DNA of 64,000 bases from the NCBI RefSeq assembly GCF_001700315.1, contig NZ_MASJ01000007.1, positions 1 to 64,000 of the forward strand, written 5' to 3'. This stretch comes from Caryophanon tenue (GTDB lineage: Bacteria > Bacillota > Bacilli > Bacillales_A > Planococcaceae). The notes under the pieces were generated by a model. That model saw only the letters and a program-made list of their open reading frames with translations, made no database searches and had not been told where the DNA came from. Positions within the stretch are counted from its first letter, which is position 1, and each line of letters starts with the position of its first letter. Positions 43,718 to 52,283 of this stretch are shown piece by piece. Made by a program: the position numbers and the translations under genes.

Positions 43718-43753
43718 TTAAACATTTGTTTATTATATTAAACATTTGTTTAT
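43718..43753. promoter_or_regulatory. Two tandem operator-like repeats around the psuK -10 box
   Basis: TTAAACATTTGTTTAT occurs twice (43718-43733 and 43738-43753), start to start 20 bp. Each holds the 12-bp palindrome AAACATTTGTTT. The four-base gap plus edges contains ATTATA, which is TATAAT on the minus strand (43737-43732), so the repeats bracket the -10 box and the proximal one reaches the ribosome site. Inference: a repressor, perhaps the helix-turn-helix of PsuK itself, binds here. Confidence 0.7.
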
Positions 43754-43768
43754 CACAAGTCAAATAAA

Positions 43769-43811
43769 AAAAGAAACTTTCGCACAATTTCGTACGAAAG
43801 TTTCTTTTTTG
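43769..43811. terminator. Terminator of motB
   Basis: Stem GAAACTTTCG / CGAAAGTTTC extended by A and T runs on both sides; serves motB on the minus strand and insulates psuK. Confidence 0.9.
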
Positions 43812-43812
43812 T

Positions 43813-44607
43813 TTAATTATCGATTTTTACTTCAGTGCCGTCTTCAAGAATACGTTGTTGAATTAATACTTCAACACGACGGTTTTTCGCACGACCATCT
43901 GCTGTTGTATTATCAGCAATCGGGTGGTACTCTCCGTAACCTTTTGCACTAAAGTGTAGTGGGTCTAACTGTGGGTTTTGATCAATTAAGATTTTCAGGA
44001 AGTTTACTGCGCGCATAACACTTAATTCCCAGTTCGATTCAAATGCTGCTGAATTGATTGGAACATTATCTGTATGTCCAGTAATAATAACATTACGACC
44101 TGGCTCAAATACTAAGAGCTCAGAAAGTTCATCAACAATCGTGCGACTTTCCGCAGAAATTGCCGCTGAAGCTGGCGCAAATAATACACCATCACGAATT
44201 GTTACAAGTAACCCTTCGTCTGTCATCGTTGTTTCAAAAGATTCTTCCACTTCGTTTACCGCAATGAAGTTATCAACGCTTGCTTTAATTTGCTGTAGCT
44301 CTTGTTGATCCATTGCATATGCAGTTGCTGTCGCTGGTGCATTCACAGTTATATCATTTTCTTGCTGTTCTTCAACAGCTGGGTCAGTCGGTTGTACCGG
44401 CATTGGATATTCCATCACACCATCACTGCCCATAAAAATAGAATTGAATACGGTAGACATTTCATTTAACTTCTCTTGGTCTACAGTACTTGATGCGAAT
44501 AATACGATAAAGAGTGCCAGTAATAACGTTAAAATATCGGCATAAGGAACTAGCCAAGATTCATCGACGTGATCCTCATGCTTATGTCGTTTACGACGTT
44601 TAGCCAA
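43813..44607 (-). CDS. motB: Flagellar stator protein MotB
   Basis: A 264-residue single-span stator protein. N-terminal basic segment, then SWLVPYADILTLLLALFIVLFA with the essential proton-binding Asp; C-terminal OmpA/MotB peptidoglycan-binding domain with ITGHTDNVPIN, NWELSVMRAVNFLK and AKGYGEYHPIADN. TTG 44607 is five bases after GGGAGG and overlaps the last eight bases of motA; the longer ATG frame lacks a site. Only one stator pair is seen here; the YADILTLL sequence is of MotB (proton) type. Confidence 0.93.
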   Translation of the reverse strand: MAKRRKRHKHEDHVDESWLVPYADILTLLLALFIVLFASSTVDQEKLNEMSTVFNSIFMGSDGVMEYPMPVQPTDPAVEEQQENDITVNAPATATAYAMDQQELQQIKASVDNFIAVNEVEESFETTMTDEGLLVTIRDGVLFAPASAAISAESRTIVDELSELLVFEPGRNVIITGHTDNVPINSAAFESNWELSVMRAVNFLKILIDQNPQLDPLHFSAKGYGEYHPIADNTTADGRAKNRRVEVLIQQRILEDGTEVKIDN

Positions 44608-45397
44608 GGTCGCCTCCCTCGCTTCCTCCACCTAAAATTTGTTTACGTTCTTCCATTGGTAAGTATGATGCAAGTTTTTGCTGAATGACTTTTGGTGCTT
44701 CACCTTCAAGCACCGATAAAATACCTTCAATAATCATACGCTTTTGCTTCACTTCTACTGAAGATTTACGCTTCATTTTGTTCGCAAATGGGTGCCACAA
44801 TACATACCCTGTGAAAATCCCTAATAGCGTTGCAACAAAGGCTGCTGAAATCGCATGCCCTAATGCATCAATGTCAGACATATCTGCAAGTGCCGCAATT
44901 AATCCAACTACTGCACCTAATACACCAAGTGTTGGTGCATATGTACCGGCTTGTGTAAAGATAGCCGCACCGGATGCGTGACGATCTTCCATTGCCTCAA
45001 CTTCTTCTGTTAACACATCGCGAATATAATCCGCATTTTGTCCATCAATGGCTAGCGATAAACCGTTTTTCAAGAATGGGTCTTCGATTTCTACCGCTTT
45101 ACTTTCAAGCGCTAATAAACCTTCACGACGTGCTAAATCTGCCCACTCTGTAAACATCGCAATAATTGCGGCATTCGATGGTAACTTTGTTTCTGTAAAT
45201 AAAATTTTAAAGATTTTCGGTATACGCTTTAACTCTTTCATTGGGAAAGCGATAATTACCGTTGCGACTGTACCCCCGATAATGATTAATAATGCGGCCG
45301 GTACAAAAAGGTTAGTAATAGGTACACCTTTCATTACAACACCAACAAAAATTGTAACGAAGGCGATTACTACACCAACAACCGATGATATATCCAT
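44600..45397 (-). CDS. motA: Flagellar stator protein MotA
   Basis: A 265-residue four-helix stator protein that with MotB converts proton flow into flagellar rotation. Helix 3-4 block ATFTQAG-like AIFTQAGTYAPTLGVLGAVVGLI and AISAAFVATLLGIFTGYVLWHPFANK with the conserved Pro and loop charges (LARREGLLALE). GGAGGTAGAGAC lies before the ATG. A GCCGACAT sequence upstream resembles a sigma-D -10 box. Operon motA-motB. Confidence 0.93.
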   Translation of the reverse strand: MDISSVVGVVIAFVTIFVGVVMKGVPITNLFVPAALLIIIGGTVATVIIAFPMKELKRIPKIFKILFTETKLPSNAAIIAMFTEWADLARREGLLALESKAVEIEDPFLKNGLSLAIDGQNADYIRDVLTEEVEAMEDRHASGAAIFTQAGTYAPTLGVLGAVVGLIAALADMSDIDALGHAISAAFVATLLGIFTGYVLWHPFANKMKRKSSVEVKQKRMIIEGILSVLEGEAPKVIQQKLASYLPMEERKQILGGGSEGGDLG

Positions 45398-45428
45398 GTC
45401 TCTACCTCCAACAGCTCATTCTATTTCT

Positions 45429-45456
45429 ATGTCGGCATAATCTTGCCATGTATAAA
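45429..45456 (-). promoter_or_regulatory. Possible sigma-D (flagellar) promoter of motAB
   Basis: Minus strand GCCGACAT (45436-45429) matches the sigma-D -10 consensus GCCGATAT at 7 of 8 positions, about 35 bases before motA. The -35 position shows only TTTA, not TAAA, so the call is tentative. Confidence 0.4.
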
Positions 45457-45523
45457 GTCAGTATATAAATATTTCCACATTTTTTCGATGGATATTGCCT
45501 ATTTCTTCACGTTCTCGTAACAT

Positions 45524-45553
45524 TTGATTAATTGGTCGCGTTATTGTTACTAT
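45524..45553 (+). promoter_or_regulatory. Promoter of the M29 aminopeptidase gene
   Basis: -35 TTGATT (45524-45529), 18-base spacer, -10 TACTAT (45548-45553). Confidence 0.45.
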
Positions 45554-45585
45554 GTATGGGTAAGCAATTGAGAGGAGCTAAGCAA

Positions 45586-46821
45586 ATGGACACATCATTT
45601 GAACAAAAATTATTAAATTACGCTGAATTAGCCGTGAAGGTAGGCGTAAATATTCAAAAAGACCAATTTTTATACGTATCAGGTGCAACGGACAACATGC
45701 CCCTTATTCGCCTGATTACAAAAGTGGCGTATGAGGCTGGTGCGCGTCAAGTATTCGTTGATTTAGTAGATGATGAATTGACACGTTTACGCTATGAATT
45801 AGCGCCAGATGATTCATTCGATTTTTATCCACAATGGAAACGCGAAGAGCGTGAATGGTTGGCAGAACAAAACTGTGCCTTTATGAGCATCGTATCGCAA
45901 AGCCCAGATTTATTAACAGGTATTGATACACAACGCATCGCTGCTTCTCAAAAAGCAACAGCACAGGCGCTTGCAAAATATCGTCAGTACGCACAATCTG
46001 ACAAAATTAGCTGGACAGTCATTGCGGCTCCATCAGCAGCATGGGCAGCGAAAGTATTCCCAGAACTTCCTGCTGCAGAACAAGTGAATGCTTTATGGGA
46101 TGCGATTTTCAAAGCGACACGTGCAGACGTAGCGGCTCCAGTGGAAGCTTGGGCAACACATAACGACACACTTCATGAAAAAGTACATTACTTAAACGAT
46201 AAAAAATATGCAAAATTACATTACACAGCGCCTGGTACGGACTTAACAATCGCATTACCAGAAGGTCATTTATGGTGCGGAGCTGGTAGTATTAATGTAA
46301 ATGGTACAGAATTCATGGCCAATATGCCGACCGAAGAAGTGTTTACAACACCTCATCGTGACGGTGTCGATGGCTATGTTTCTAGTACAAAGCCACTAAG
46401 CTATGGCGGCAATATTATCGACAACTTCAAATTAACATTTGAAAATGGTCGTATTGTAGATGTAACAGCGGAGCAAGGTGAAGATGTCTTAAAAACATTA
46501 GTGGAAACAGACGAAGGTTCACATTATTTAGGTGAAGTTGCACTTGTGCCACATGAGTCACCAATTTCTGCTTCGGGTTTACTCTTCTATAACACATTAT
46601 TCGATGAAAATGCCTCAAACCATTTAGCAATCGGTAGTGCGTATGCATTCACGCTAGAAGGCGGTAAAGAAATGTCACAAGACGAGCTTGCAGCACACGG
46701 TCTCAACCGTTCATTAACACATGTTGACTTTATGATTGGTTCAGCAAATATGAATATCGACGGCATTACGAAAGACGGCCATGTAGAGCCCGTCTTCCGT
46801 AACGGCAACTGGGCATTTTAA
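45586..46821 (+). CDS. M29 family metallo-aminopeptidase (AmpS/PepS-like), paralogue 1
   Basis: A 411-residue cytosolic thermophilic-type aminopeptidase with two metal ions. Ligand regions: MPTEEVFTTP (Glu), GEVALVPHESPI (Glu and nearby His), LFDENASNHLAIG (Glu, His) and HVDFMIGS (His, Asp). Cleaves N-terminal residues from peptides; specificity unknown. ATG 45586 lies seven bases after GAGGAGC; the longer frame is rejected. A close paralogue lies at 62695-63924. Confidence 0.9.
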   Translation: MDTSFEQKLLNYAELAVKVGVNIQKDQFLYVSGATDNMPLIRLITKVAYEAGARQVFVDLVDDELTRLRYELAPDDSFDFYPQWKREEREWLAEQNCAFMSIVSQSPDLLTGIDTQRIAASQKATAQALAKYRQYAQSDKISWTVIAAPSAAWAAKVFPELPAAEQVNALWDAIFKATRADVAAPVEAWATHNDTLHEKVHYLNDKKYAKLHYTAPGTDLTIALPEGHLWCGAGSINVNGTEFMANMPTEEVFTTPHRDGVDGYVSSTKPLSYGGNIIDNFKLTFENGRIVDVTAEQGEDVLKTLVETDEGSHYLGEVALVPHESPISASGLLFYNTLFDENASNHLAIGSAYAFTLEGGKEMSQDELAAHGLNRSLTHVDFMIGSANMNIDGITKDGHVEPVFRNGNWAF

Positions 46822-46826
46822 TATAG

Positions 46827-46866
46827 CGATAAAACGAGCGCGCGATAACCGCCGCTCGTTTTATCG
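46827..46866 (+). terminator. Terminator of the aminopeptidase gene
   Basis: 14-bp stem CGATAAAACGAGCG / CGCTCGTTTTATCG around a 12-base loop; T residues follow a few bases later. Confidence 0.7.
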
Positions 46867-46947
46867 TTTATCGCATTTTTTTCTACTTATTACACATATT
46901 CTATTATATAATGAGAAGTAATAAACGTTGAAAAGGGGGCTGATGAT

Positions 46948-47097
46948 ATGGATGTAGGAACATTTGCTGAATATTTAACAACGGTATTAGGATTTACAGT
47001 TGTACTATTAATTGCGCTTGGCTACTTTATTTATGTTTTACTAAAAGGCTTAAACTCATCATCTTCAACAATTATTGACCCGAAGCCAAAACAATAA
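46948..47097 (+). CDS. 49-residue single-span membrane protein
   Basis: A short gene with AAAAGGGGG ribosome site about eight bases upstream of ATG 46948 and its own terminator. Product: acidic short N-terminus (MDVGTFAEYL), one hydrophobic helix (VLGFTVVLLIALGYFIYVLL), then a basic-polar tail ending PKPKQ. The layout N-out/C-in fits a small membrane protein. No family recognised. An AT-rich region with TATATAAT about 40 bases upstream could be its promoter. Confidence 0.7.
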   Translation: MDVGTFAEYLTTVLGFTVVLLIALGYFIYVLLKGLNSSSSTIIDPKPKQ

Positions 47098-47107
47098 TGT
47101 AATTCAA

Positions 47108-47145
47108 AAGGGTTGTACGAGATTACTTTCTCGCACAACCTTTCG
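47108..47145 (+). terminator. Terminator of the 49-residue protein gene
   Basis: Stem GGTTGT-CGAGA / TCTCG-ACAACC with short loop then TTTCGTT. The following 47146-47300 is AT-rich with no gene seen. Confidence 0.7.
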
Positions 47146-47314
47146 TTATGTATAACTTATTTTTTATAGGTACATTCTAAAATCATAACATGTTTTTTCG
47201 TCTTTACGTACGCTACAGCCTTTTTTTACGCATGAAATATTTGAATATTGCTAGTATTGCACCAAATAATGATTATTTAGCGTACACTATATTAAAAGGA
47301 CGGTGTTTATTCCA

Positions 47315-47929
47315 ATGACAATGTTAGATGAAATTTTAAAGTTTAATGGCTCTTTCGTAGAATATAAAATGTACGAGCCATATATTACAACGAAGTACCC
47401 TGATAAACGTATTGTGATTTTATCTTGTATGGACACACGCTTAGTAGAATTATTGCCAAAAGCGATGAACCTGCGTAATGGTGATGTAAAAATCGTCAAA
47501 AGTGCTGGTGCATTAGTTGCGCATCCATTCGGTTCGATTATGCGTAGTTTACTTGTAGCTGTATACGCACTACAAGCAGATGAAGTTTTCGTTATTGGTC
47601 ATTATGATTGTGGTATGAGCTCAGTTGATCCGAACGCAATGATTGACCAAATGAAAGCGCGCGGTATTAGCGAAGACACATTAAACACAATTAACTACTC
47701 TGGCGTTGATTTAAAAGGCTGGTTACGTGGTTTTGGTGATGTGGCAACAAGCGTTACAAAAAGCTGTGACGTCATTAGCAACCATCCATTAATGGTACCA
47801 AATGTGCCAGTACATGGCTTAATTATCGATCCGAACACAGGCAAATTAGATTTAATTGTTGATGGTAATAAACAATCTAAACCTTTACATACGACGATTA
47901 AAGAACAACCTGAAAAAACAGAAGAATAA
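47315..47929 (+). CDS. Beta-carbonic anhydrase (YtiB-like)
   Basis: A 204-residue beta-class carbonic anhydrase, hydrating CO2 to bicarbonate. Zinc ligands are in place: Cys and Asp-Arg of LSCMDTRLVELL, and His and Cys of VIGHYDCGMS. KSAGALVAHPFGSIMRSLLVAVYALQADEV is typical of the YtiB branch. ATG 47315 (MTMLDEILKFN) fits the family N-terminus; an in-frame GTG at 47303 overlaps the ribosome site. Converges on the acetyltransferase gene with a shared terminator. Confidence 0.9.
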   Translation: MTMLDEILKFNGSFVEYKMYEPYITTKYPDKRIVILSCMDTRLVELLPKAMNLRNGDVKIVKSAGALVAHPFGSIMRSLLVAVYALQADEVFVIGHYDCGMSSVDPNAMIDQMKARGISEDTLNTINYSGVDLKGWLRGFGDVATSVTKSCDVISNHPLMVPNVPVHGLIIDPNTGKLDLIVDGNKQSKPLHTTIKEQPEKTEE

Positions 47930-47937
47930 TCATTGAA

Positions 47938-47973
47938 TAAAGCCACGGCGAAAATTCCGCCGCGGCTTTTTTT
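47938..47973. terminator. Bidirectional terminator
   Basis: Stem AAAGCC-CGGCG / CGCCG-GGCTTT around AAAATTC, followed by a T-run; between convergent genes. Confidence 0.85.
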
Positions 47974-47975
47974 GT

Positions 47976-48518
47976 TTAATCTTCCTGTAAATATGAATAT
48001 AAATAGTGGTCTTCCCACACACCATTAATAAATAACAATTTTCGCAGCAGTCCTTCTCGCACAAAACGTGCTTTTTCGAGAACGCGAATCGACCCGGTAT
48101 TTTTCGGTGACACATATGCCTCCAAACGATGGAGTTTCACCGTCTGAAAAGCAAACTTTTTCACAAGTTGTAATGCCTCACTCGCATAGCCTTTTCCGGC
48201 ATATGCTTCATCAATTGAATACCCAACAAACCCACTCGAATACGGCATACGTTTAATCGAAAACAATGAAATTTGACCAATTAAGCGTTCACTATTGTTT
48301 TCAAAAATCCCAAATGTAAATTCACGATTTGCGCGCATTAAATGCATGCTTTCTACAATTTTTCGGTACTGCGTATCATATAAATAATACTGCTCATTGT
48401 GCAAAGGTTCATGCTGCGACCAATAATATTTATTGCGAGTAACAAGCGCTGTAACTTCCTGTGCATCCTGTGGGGTTAATGTTCGTAGCGTAACTGTTTT
48501 TCCGCTAACGAGTGCCAC
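47976..48518 (-). CDS. RimJ/RimL-type GNAT acetyltransferase
   Basis: A 180-residue acetyltransferase resembling ribosomal-protein N-acetyltransferases: VTLRTLTPQDAQEVTALV at the N-terminus, IGYSIDEAYAGKGYASEAL-type acetyl-CoA loop (GYSIDEAYAGKGYASEALQL), LEAYVSPKNTGSIRVLEKARFVREGLLR. Substrate unknown. The longest frame overlaps pepF; GTG 48518 lies seven bases after AAAAGGGA and just four bases past the pepF stop, so it is the third gene of a ppk2-pepF operon. Confidence 0.86.
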   Translation of the reverse strand: MALVSGKTVTLRTLTPQDAQEVTALVTRNKYYWSQHEPLHNEQYYLYDTQYRKIVESMHLMRANREFTFGIFENNSERLIGQISLFSIKRMPYSSGFVGYSIDEAYAGKGYASEALQLVKKFAFQTVKLHRLEAYVSPKNTGSIRVLEKARFVREGLLRKLLFINGVWEDHYLYSYLQED

Positions 48519-48522
48519 ATAA

Positions 48523-50316
48523 TTATCCCTTTTGCGTAAGCTGAATAAATTCTTCCACATCAGCAATGCAAAGTTGAATGCCTTTTTCCCAGAACGCTAC
48601 AGTCGTAATATCCTCGCCTAAATGTTTCATCGCTAATTCTTCCACTGTCATAACCGCCGTATCGCGCAATAAAGCCATATACTTTTCTTCAAAGTTCGCT
48701 CCCTCTTGCTGCGCTTTTGCGTAAATGCTTAGTGAGAATAAATAGCCAAATGTGTACGGGAAGTTGTAAAACGGCACACCTGTAATATGGAAGTGCATTT
48801 TTGTTGCCCAGAAATGTGGATGTGCTTCACCTAGTGCCCCTGCAAACGCTTCTTGTTGTGCAGCCGTCATTAATTCGTTTAAACGAGCAGATGACACGAC
48901 GCCTTGTTTACGCTCTTCATAAAAGCGTGTTTCAAATAAGAAGCGCGCATGGATATTCATAAAGAATGCCACAGAGCGCTGGATTTTATCCTCTAATAAG
49001 TTTACTTTTTCTGCTTCTGTTTTTGCTGCTCGTACGGTTGCATCTGCCACAATCATTTCAGCAAACGTCGATGCAGTCTCTGCTACATTCATCGCGTACG
49101 CACGATTTAATGGATGCACTGGACGTAATGCATATGAATGGAATGCATGTCCTAGCTCATGTGCTAATGTCGATACGTTCGACATCGAGCCTGAGTACGT
49201 CATAAAAATACGTGACTGTTCAGATTGTGGTAAACCTGTGCAGAAGCCGCCTGGACGTTTATTATCACGATTTTCAGCTTCAATCCAACCATCTTCAAAT
49301 GCTGTACGTGTAAATGTCTCTAACTGAGGACCAAACTTCGCAAACTGCTCAATAATAAATTGTGCGCCTTCTTGATATGGCATCGTTGTCGCATTTTGTG
49401 TCACCGGTGCATCAAAGTTATACCAGTCCATTTGCTCACGTCCAAGCATATTCGCTTTATGTGTTAAAAACTTCGCAAACGGTGCTTTATTATTCGTAAT
49501 CGCTTGCCACATCGCATCAAGTGTCGCCTGCTGCATACGGTTAATTTGAAGCGGCTCTTGTAACACATCATCCCACCCGCGTTTTGCATACGTCGTTAAG
49601 CGGAAGCCAGCTAAATGGTTTAATGTTTTCGCGAAAAATTCTTCTCGCTCTGTAAATACTTGCTCTAACGCTTCAAACACCGCCTTACGCACAGCTTCGT
49701 TAGGATGCGAGCTTAAGTTATTCGCTTGCCCAACTGATAATGTACGCTCTTCACCGTCAACAACAACATTTACTTTAATATCACTAATCAGTAAATTATA
49801 ATATTGTCCCCAAGAATGATAGCCATCTACTTGTAGCGCAGCGATTAATGCTTCTTCTTCAGGTGATAATTTCTGCTTTGCCAGTTCACGCATTTCCGTC
49901 AAAATAAATGTGAAATCCGCTAGTTCTGCTGTCGCTACTAATGCCGTGAAAATATCATCACTTATGTCAACAAGCTGTTGTTGTAACGCTAAACGTACAG
50001 GTGCAAAGCTCGCTCCTAATGCGCCCAGTTTCCCTTGTAAAATAAGTGCGTCTTTATCCGTTGTATCTTGCGCTGTTAAACATGAAATAAAACCGCCCGC
50101 TTGTGATAATTGCTGCTGCACATGTGCCATATCATTTAAAATATTACGAATAGCCGCTGCATCGCTTACGGCTGTAATACGCAGTTGCTGTACATTCGTT
50201 AATAATATCGTAATTTGACCAGGTAATGCTTCTAAATGTGCTTTAAACGCCGGTGACTGACTGCCTCCTTCAAAGAATACATCCAAGTCCCAAACTTCTG
50301 AATATTTTGTCGTCAT
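48523..50316 (-). CDS. pepF: Oligoendopeptidase, PepF/M3 family
   Basis: A 597-residue zinc peptidase that hydrolyses oligopeptides in the cytosol. Zinc motif LAHELGHAFHSYAL (HExxH) with the third ligand Glu about 25 residues on (AETASTFAEMI). Length and N-terminal DLDVFFEGG fit the M3B clan. AAAGGGGTAGGA precedes ATG 50316. Middle gene of ppk2-pepF-acetyltransferase; only 14 bases from the kinase stop. Confidence 0.92.
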   Translation of the reverse strand: MTTKYSEVWDLDVFFEGGSQSPAFKAHLEALPGQITILLTNVQQLRITAVSDAAAIRNILNDMAHVQQQLSQAGGFISCLTAQDTTDKDALILQGKLGALGASFAPVRLALQQQLVDISDDIFTALVATAELADFTFILTEMRELAKQKLSPEEEALIAALQVDGYHSWGQYYNLLISDIKVNVVVDGEERTLSVGQANNLSSHPNEAVRKAVFEALEQVFTEREEFFAKTLNHLAGFRLTTYAKRGWDDVLQEPLQINRMQQATLDAMWQAITNNKAPFAKFLTHKANMLGREQMDWYNFDAPVTQNATTMPYQEGAQFIIEQFAKFGPQLETFTRTAFEDGWIEAENRDNKRPGGFCTGLPQSEQSRIFMTYSGSMSNVSTLAHELGHAFHSYALRPVHPLNRAYAMNVAETASTFAEMIVADATVRAAKTEAEKVNLLEDKIQRSVAFFMNIHARFLFETRFYEERKQGVVSSARLNELMTAAQQEAFAGALGEAHPHFWATKMHFHITGVPFYNFPYTFGYLFSLSIYAKAQQEGANFEEKYMALLRDTAVMTVEELAMKHLGEDITTVAFWEKGIQLCIADVEEFIQLTQKG

Positions 50317-50330
50317 GTTGTCCTACCCCT

Positions 50331-51095
50331 TTAATTATCTGTTTCGTTGTTTAAAATATTCGTTAACTGTAAGCCACGTGCTTTTACTTCACGTTCAATA
50401 TGCTTTAATGTCTCTTTTAAAACCGCAACACGTGCATAGTGCTTATTATTGCCTGCTACTAAAATCCACGGTGCGTTTTCTGTATCTGTTTTGGCAAACA
50501 TATCATTAGCCGCTTCGTGATATTGCGGGAACTTTTCACGGTTACGCCAATCCTCGTCCGTTAGTTTCCACGCTTTATACGGGTCGTTTTTACGTTCTTC
50601 AAAACGCTTTAATTGTTCATCTTCTGTTACGTGTAACCAAAACTTCAATACAATATAATTTTCATCTGTTAATTGACGTTCAAATTGATTCAATTCTTCA
50701 TACGCACGCTTCCATTCTTTTGTACGAGCAAAGCCTTCAATACGCTCAACTAATACACGACCGTACCACGAGCGGTCAAAAATTGCGATTTGTCCGTATT
50801 GAGGTAAACGTGTCCAAAAACGGTGTAAGTAATGATATGCTTTTTCATGAGGCTGTGGTGCAGAAATCGGATGTACGACATAACCACGTGGATCAAGACG
50901 TTCTGTTAAACGTTTAATGGCCCCACCTTTTCCTGCAGCATCCATTCCTTCAAATACTAATACTAAGCCAATATTATTGTTGCGTAAAAACTGCTGGGCA
51001 TTAAGTATTTCATATTGAAGTTCCTTTAACTCTGCCTTATACATTTCTTTAGAGGCTTTCGCTTCCATTTTTAATGCTTCTAATGTTTGTACCAT
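50331..51095 (-). CDS. Polyphosphate kinase 2 family protein
   Basis: A 254-residue PPK2-type nucleotide kinase that moves phosphate between polyphosphate and nucleoside (di)phosphates. Walker A VFEGMDAAGKGGAIKR, Walker B IFDRSWYGRVLVERIEGF, lid residues in ERKNDPYKAWKLTDEDWRNR. The one-domain form of this length is usually a nucleotide-phosphorylating PPK2, but ADP versus AMP preference cannot be read. AAGGAGAGG precedes the ATG. First gene of an operon with pepF and an acetyltransferase. Confidence 0.9.
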   Translation of the reverse strand: MVQTLEALKMEAKASKEMYKAELKELQYEILNAQQFLRNNNIGLVLVFEGMDAAGKGGAIKRLTERLDPRGYVVHPISAPQPHEKAYHYLHRFWTRLPQYGQIAIFDRSWYGRVLVERIEGFARTKEWKRAYEELNQFERQLTDENYIVLKFWLHVTEDEQLKRFEERKNDPYKAWKLTDEDWRNREKFPQYHEAANDMFAKTDTENAPWILVAGNNKHYARVAVLKETLKHIEREVKARGLQLTNILNNETDN

Positions 51096-51213
51096 ATAGT
51101 TTCCTCTCCTTCACCCGTCATATCCTCATTGTACTGTAACTGTCCACAAAATGGTATTTGTAGTTATGTGGTGGTATTGTACAATAAACATATGAAAAAG
51201 GAGGGAATGCTTG

Positions 51214-51942
51214 ATGGGACGTATAATGATCATTACAGTAGCAACTATTTTCATCATGATTGCCTGCTGGTTAACAAACTTCATGCCGTTACACGGTGAT
51301 GCAGCGTTCGATATTGTCCTACGCTTTCCGGTTCCGATAATGCCTTCACAGTTTGTTCTATTTTATTGGATAGTTGTCTATATCGCGCTTTTTTATTGGA
51401 TTTTTGTCAATGTTCGTCACTCGCCTAAAGCGCCACATATTAATAGGCTTCAGACCGTGCTCTATACGTTAACGTGTATCGCAAATTTCTTCACGTTTAT
51501 GACATGGCAGCAGCAACTGTATATCCTATCTGTTTTGTTTGCCCTGTTAGCCGTTTGCCTTATCTTATATATGTACCAACTCTATCCCATCGGTGACCGC
51601 TCCTGGTCGGGTCGTTTGCCGATTTCGCTGTTCTTTAGCTTCTTAATGTGCTTATTTATTTGGGAGTTTTCATTTGTGCTAACGTATTATGAATGGCAAC
51701 GCTTCGGTATGAGCATTGATTTATGGAGTGTTGTGACGATAACCATCGTGGCCTTACTTGCATTGGTTGTGCGCTACTTTTTTGATGACCCTGCTTTTGT
51801 ATGTGCCTTTATTTGGCTATTTATTTGTATTGTCATTGAGTATGGCTGGACAAATTTATTCGTTTCGACTGCCGCACTTTTTTTAGCATTCGCACTATTT
51901 GTTGCTATGCGATATGGCAAAAGAGGGAGGCATCACATATAA
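51214..51942 (+). CDS. Polytopic membrane protein of unknown function
   Basis: A 242-residue protein with about seven hydrophobic segments spread over the whole length, short loops and many aromatic residues (Trp, Phe, Tyr), a look shared with tryptophan-rich TspO-like proteins, but no family motif is recognised. The first loop has a conserved-looking PVPIMPSQFVLFYW. ATG 51214 lies nine bases after GGAGGG; the preceding in-frame TTG is less likely. Monocistronic; followed by repeat R4. Confidence 0.65.
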   Translation: MGRIMIITVATIFIMIACWLTNFMPLHGDAAFDIVLRFPVPIMPSQFVLFYWIVVYIALFYWIFVNVRHSPKAPHINRLQTVLYTLTCIANFFTFMTWQQQLYILSVLFALLAVCLILYMYQLYPIGDRSWSGRLPISLFFSFLMCLFIWEFSFVLTYYEWQRFGMSIDLWSVVTITIVALLALVVRYFFDDPAFVCAFIWLFICIVIEYGWTNLFVSTAALFLAFALFVAMRYGKRGRHHI

Positions 51943-51943
51943 C

Positions 51944-52278
51944 AAAAGAGACTGGGACAGAACCCTATTTCTGATGAAAATAAGTGTATTGAGATGATAA
52001 GAATTTGCGGGTGCGTTCCGACACAAGCGGCGACTTCTGCAGGAATAGCAATGTTTTTCTGCGACGAGTAATCGTAGGAGCATGAGCTTTTAATAGAGGA
52101 ACATCTGCCAAAAACGCCACGTCGTGTGGCAAGGCAGATGTGACAAACATCGTGTTTGCCTCAGGCCATGCCTGCGAAACGCGTCCGCTATGTGGCGTAG
52201 CACCCAAAGCAGAAAAATATCCTTCAGCAGTTGTCATTGCTGAAGGATATTTCCTTTTGTCCCAATCTCTTTTTTTAT
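51944..52278. repeat. Nested-hairpin intergenic repeat, copy R4 (longest copy)
   Basis: About 335 bp. Arms AAAGAGACTGGGACAGAA (left) and TTTTGTCCCAATCTCTTT (right). Second level: GGGTGC (52009-52014) with GCACCC (52200-52205) and CACAAGCGG (52022-52030) with CCGCTATGTG (52185-52194). Centre: ACATCTGCC (52101) with GGCAGATGT (52133) around GCCAC/GTGGC. Next to the right arm ATATCCTTCAGC / GCTGAAGGATAT (52217-52250). Reverse-oriented relative to R2. Lies between convergent genes, and its right arm plus T-run can act as terminator. Confidence 0.87.
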
Positions 52279-52283
52279 TTATA

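Noticed and set aside
43718-43753. CRISPR-like or phage attachment repeat
   Set aside because: Only two copies with 20-bp period and internal dyad symmetry in a promoter, which is an operator pattern.
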